Shown: one piece after another, positions 25,655-31,611 of the stretch
Numbering within the stretch: position 1 is the stretch's first letter
How the letters are laid out: every line of letters starts with the position of its first letter
Origin: Ursus arctos
Lineage: Eukaryota; Chordata; Mammalia; Carnivora; Ursidae
Length of the DNA stretch: 64,000 nt
Assembly: GCF_023065955.2 (NCBI RefSeq)
Contig: NW_026622974.1
Location: forward strand, 28,861,718-28,925,717
Direction: 5' to 3'
The notes under the pieces: model-generated
What the model saw: only the letters and a program-made list of their open reading frames with translations
What the model was told of the DNA's origin: nothing
Database searches by the model: none
Program-made: the position numbers and the translations under genes

Positions 25655-28600
25655 CATTTTGCCTGTTTTGGGAATTTCCATGTCTATGTGGATTCCCCAT
25701 ATGTACACTATTAAATTTAATCTTCTCCTGTTAATCTGTCTCATGTCATTTTGATTCTTAGTCCAGCTAGAGGGACTCTGAAGAAGACAGGACATTCTCG
25801 CTTTCCCATACCTGCTTCTAGTTTTATCCCCCAGGTACTATTCTCCGTATCATGGCCAGAGTGACTCTTTTAACCATAAGTAAGATCGTGTCACCTATCT
25901 GTGTGAAACTTTTCAGTGGCTCCCAAAATCCTTATAGTGGCCGCCCATGTGCTGTGCAGCCCACTACTTTACCACTCTAACCTCATCTTCTGTTCTTTTC
26001 CACTTTTCACTCTACTCCAGCCACACTGGCCTCTGCTGTTCCTCAAACATCCTACTAAACACACTCTTCAGGACTTTAGCTCTTACTCGTTCTTCTACGT
26101 GGAACATCCTTCCCTCAGTGATCAGTATGGCTCATTCCCTGACTTCTTTCAGATATTTACTCAAATACCACTTCTTCCCTGACTATTCTATTTAAAACTG
26201 TCAGCCATTCTTCAACCCATCCTATTCCCTTTCCTTCATTTTTCTTCATAGCACTTTTTACTACCCAACATACTTCGGATACAGTGAATTAAGAAGTTAA
26301 TGAAAGATGAGAATGTACATTATCAACAAGTGTGGACCCTTCTTCTCTAACAGACTGTGTGGAAAAAGAGAATACAGACCAGCACCTACAAGAATCAAAA
26401 CAAGAGGTAAGAATGCTAGGATCTGAATTCTAGCAATGTGACTAAGCAACGACTTAATCTCAGACTCAACATATCCTTTCAAAGGAAAAAAAAAAAAAGA
26501 ATAACAACATTACCATTGTGTGACTATATCAAATGACATATGTATGTAAAATTCTTAGCATGGTAAACACTCAAAGGTAAGTCATTCATATCTTTATTAC
26601 TAAACATAATTAAGATAGGACTTTTCATTTTTTAAGAGGTAAAACTGGAACACACTTATATGCTGAACAGAGAAGGAAAAAAGAGAAGCTGAAGAAAATA
26701 AGAGGAAAGTGATGATATTTAAAATTCCTTCTATTAACCTATTTTTAAAAAAAACTTATCAGCAAAAGTGATACACCTAGATTTGCTTTTCACATACAAA
26801 ACACATAATGCCTTTTACTATGAAATCAAATTCAACTGAATATTATAATCAATATAAAAATGCAATCTATTTTTCAGTGTCTAACTACTAGACTTACATC
26901 GAGATGATTTAGCTCCCATCCACTCCATATATTACCACCAGACAAATCTTTCTATATATAGCCTTATTTTGCAGAGACTCCTAACATCTTCCAACCTCAA
27001 CTTCTGTGCTACCTTTCTTCCACAGCTTAAAACTCAGTTATTAACTATACAGAACAAACTGATGATTACGGGGGGGGGGGGGGGATAGGCGGGGGGATGG
27101 GTGAAATAGAGGATGGAGATTAAAGAGTACACTTACCATGGTGAGCACTGAATAATGTACAGAACTGTTGAATCACTGTATTGTACGCCTGAAACTAATG
27201 TAACACTGTACGTTAACTACACTGAAATTAAAATAAACACTTTAATTAAAAAAAAAATTTACCAGCTGAGAATCTTGTTATCAAAATAAAGGCCACATTT
27301 CTAGCCTCCCTTACAGCTAGTGCGGCCTTGTTACTAAGTGGAGGCAGTATGTGGCAGCTTCCTCCAACCTTCTTTAAAAGGCCTATCCCTTTGTTTTTTA
27401 TCTCTTCTTTCACACTGCTGCCTGGAAAAGGATGTGACAACAGAGCTCTATCCACCACTCTGGACTGTTAGCATCAGATCCAATCCCTAAGAATGGCAGA
27501 GCCGTAAACTAGACAGAGTGAGGACCCCATGAAACGGTACCTCCACCCTAGCCAGAGACTGTGTTTCTAAGGGATTTTTACATGAGAAGGAAATCTTAAT
27601 TCCTCAGTGTTGAACCCAATCCTAACAGATACACATTGTATGAATCACCATCATTTTCCTAGTTTAATATACTCATTATCAAATACTCGAAGTCTATCCA
27701 CAATCTGGCACTGGCTTATTTGCCCTTACTCCTATTTTCTCTACACACCTTTTGATTTTCTGTCACTACACCTTTGCGCATATTAATCTCCTTTCTTGGA
27801 ATGCATCCAACCTCCCATTTAGAAGTGTTATTTATCCTTCCAGTCCCAGCTTAAAGCCCACTTCCACCACAGAGCCTCTCATGGTTATTAAAGACAGATG
27901 TGATCTTATCCTCCTTTGAACTATTAAGGTACGTTCTGCTTGTGCCACTCAACTAGCAAGGCTTAGTCTTCCTTTTAGATGTATGATCTCATATCCCCAA
28001 AAGATTCTAGGGTTCTTAAGGACTCTCTGCTTGGGCAAAAAAAAATTTTTTTAGAGAGGCCCTGTCCACATTTTTCTAACGTTCACTATGTCCAGAACAG
28101 CACTTTACATAATGTGCTCGATGTCAATTAAAACTCTTGATAAATTTTAATTCAGTCTATGAGTTTTTACCACCCAAACCCACTAAATCCTTTATCAGCT
28201 AAAATTCAAGGGTAGCCTGACCTAATGTCCAGATTGTAATAAAATCTATTGGATATAAACAACACAAAGTTTGTGAATATGGGAGTGCAAATAACTCTTC
28301 CAGATACTAATTTCACTTCCTTTGGATATATACCCAGTAGTGGGACTGTGGGATCATACAGTAGTTCTTTTTTCAATTTTTTGAGGATCTTCCACAATGG
28401 TTGTACCGATTTACATTCCACTAGGGTTCCCTTTTCTCGACACCCTCACCAGCACTTGTTTTGTTAAGAGTGGACCTTAAGCACTCTCACCAAAGTGTTC
28501 ACACCAAAAAAAATCTTTTTAAAAAGGTAACTGTGGCAGGTGATGGATGTGTTAATCAGCTTGATTATGGCGATCATTTCACAATGTATACATACATATA

Positions 28601-31575
28601 TCAAACCACCATACACTGAACACCTTAAAATATACAATTTTTATTTATCAATTATATACGTCAGTAAAGGTAGGGGGGGAAAGTTCATATTAAAGACAAC
28701 AGTCTATAACTTACCCCAGAAAGAAAGAGGCCACCAGGGAAGAGGAAGTACAGTTCCCTTATTTTTAAAAATTAATGCTTATAAAATGTCAAACGCATAC
28801 AAGGCACAGTAGAGAATACAATGATAAACTGTAGACCTGCCCATTAGCTTAAATACAAAACACAAAGGACTGAAGTAAAACAGAACAACAGATGTAGATG
28901 ACTAGATTAGTTTAAGAGTTATCATATTTCTCAGCTTTGTTTTGCTACCATTGTACTCGTTCCTCTAAATAAAACTGTCACTTCTTCTTAGTAATTCTAA
29001 AAATACATCCTATTCCTCAGAAACAAACTGAATTTAATGTGCTCGGAAAGGAGGAATTTGAAGGACATGCAGTTTTTACACTGTATAAGAAGGACTGGAA
29101 AACTTCCATTTTTGAATGTAAATCTGTCTTAAAGGAAATCAATAGAAGACCTAAACAGGTCACCCAACAAAATGCTGAGTAATAAGGTAAATCATTTTAA
29201 GTATTAATTAGATTAAGTTTTTAAAGTGGCATTTTAAGTACACCTTTGAACTAATAATTCCACACTAAAGAATTTATCCTTTCTCCAAAATAAAAATTTC
29301 AAAAGCAATTTTTTAAAGGTTGCTTGAACTTTATCAGACTGTAACAAAGAAATGAAGAATGGTATCAAACTGAGCCAAAATTAATGTAAGTTTAGCTAAG
29401 GCATTTTTTATCTACTAAATGTATACAAAGGAGGTTGAACACAAGCAATTATCAGGGATCATTATATCTACCTTGAAAGATTATTGAGAATTAGAAAGTT
29501 AAACACTGCTATTTTTGTAATACATGATAAATTTGCCAGTATGTTCCTTTAAAACTCTAAATCAAGGGCAGGAAATTCTTTTCTGTAAAGAGCCAGAAAG
29601 TAAACACTCTAGGCTTTGCAAACCAAGAAGCAAGGTCGAGGATATTATATAGGTTCTTTATATAACAAAAGAATACAACTTTGCACAAATTTTTATTGAT
29701 GAAATTCAAAATATCTTAACAACTTGCATACAATTTTCTGATAACACAGGTCTACTAATAAGAATGAAATTATTTTGGGAGGGATAACATTTCACATAAT
29801 TGGGGTCCAAAGTTAGCGTTCTCTATCATCAAACCAATTACAAATGTTCATCTATAGAACCAGCCTCAGTTCCTGAGCTTGACAAAATGGTCTGGGCCAG
29901 CCATATTTACTTTGCTATGCCTCGCTCTAATACTAAAGTTGCTTGAGAAACAAATTAAAACACACCACAACCTCTTAATTTCCAAGAGTCTGCTTCTAAG
30001 ACACTGCAATTCATTTGAATATTAAAATTTTAAATTTCTTAACATACAGTGCCTTATCTTTAACAATCATTTCTACACAGCAATTTATTCTTCCTTGACT
30101 CTTAGCTGTAGACTAAGAATAAACAAGGAATACTACTAAATGCAGAAGAGAAATCTAATCCTCTTAAAAAATCTTATTATGTAAGAATCCAAGTTATAAA
30201 GGAATCTAATTAGGGAATTAGGGAAACAGAAAATAACCAGGATTAAGTAACTGAGGGCAGTAAATGACAGAGTAAGATAAAAGCAGAGAAGAGTTGGGAT
30301 TTCTCTATCAAACATGTTGCGGGGCGGGGGGGGGGGGGGTTCGACGCCACTAAAATTTAATGAAAATGTCTCTTGAACACTTACGGCAATATTAATTTGA
30401 ATTAAATATTTAGTTTTTAAATTTACTCTGAGTATTACTTTGGAAAATGTACTCATCTGATTCCAACCATTAATTTAAAACTACATAACTTCACACTGAT
30501 GCCTTTGCAAAAGAATACCTCATTACCTTTTTCAAGTTAGCTCTATTCAAGTAATAGTTCAGCCTGACCAACAAGGGCCCTAGACTAGAAAATCATTATT
30601 TTTGCCATAAAAGGATGTACCTGACTCCTACAACTGCCAAATTAAAGGAAATTCCTTGCTACTAATAATAAATGAAGATATTAAAGCACAGTGTTGACAT
30701 ATTAAATATTTAAAATATTCTCTTACAAATGATAAAATTAACAACTTTAGTTTTCTAATGACCTCACTGAACTAGATGGTGGAAAATCTAAAAACCAACT
30801 AAACAAGATACACAAACCTAACAGAATGGGGCTGGGGAGATAATACTGCCAAATATAAGCATTAAAATTTAAAAATATCTTTTTTATACCTTTTTCAAGA
30901 GAGTCCAATGAGCTTTACAAGAATAATTTAATATAACATTTCTGGGAGAAGGGTAAAGACCCACTGATTTTTGTGTCTAAAAAATCGGATTTCTGCATCT
31001 TAGCACTTTAAGCTCTATTACAAAAGCATTCTTATTTGACAAGTCTCCTCTTGCCTAGTAATTTGATGTACTATAGCAATGAAAGTTCTTGAAGTTTTCG
31101 AAATTAAGGAAATAGGCTAAAGTGTGAGCAACAGTGTAGAAGTTGGCAAGGACTTCTCATTACCCATTTACTTTTAATAACCCTCAACATATTTTTTTTT
31201 AGATTTTTTATTTATTCATTTGAGAGAGAGAGCATGCCAGCAAGAGCTCAAGCAGGGGGCAGGGTCAAAAGGAGAGGGAGAATCAGACTGCCTGCTGAGC
31301 AGGGAGCCCAGACATGCAGGGCTGGATCCCAGGACACCAGGATCATTACCTGAGCTGAAGTCAGTCACTTAACTGACTGAGCCACCCAGGCGCCCCAACC
31401 CTCAACATATTTTAACCTAAACTAGTGGCTAACATAGGGTGGAGAGCTGGCAGAAACAAGCATGTATATTTTGGGGATGTTCTCTAGGTTTAGTATTCCA
31501 CCCTAAACCAGAACCAATTTTCTACATATTTAACAGACCAATTTTTTTTTTTTAATTTATTTATTTGAGAGAGAG

Positions 31576-31611
<36 letters not shown>

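Larger units (their letters stand above)
24530..26285 (+). repeat. Long L2 LINE fossil broken by two later insertions
   Basis: Sense L2 text runs through TTTTCAACTTGGATGTCTAA, CAACTATTCTGCTGTGGCCA, then after a solo LTR (25270-25805) resumes with GGCCAGAGTGACTCTTTTAA, CCACACTGGCCTCTGCTGTT and TTTTCTTCATAGCACTTTTT. A second insertion is the 98-bp retrocopy at 25072-25169. Confidence 0.7.

Noticed and set aside
21135..25805. A provirus bounded by the two related LTRs
   Set aside because: The DNA between them is L2 and other unrelated sequence with no gag, pol or env remnant, so solo LTRs are more likely.
28206..28421. A protein-coding gene with [10 protein letters not shown]
   Set aside because: This is the C-terminal part of L1 ORF2, truncated.
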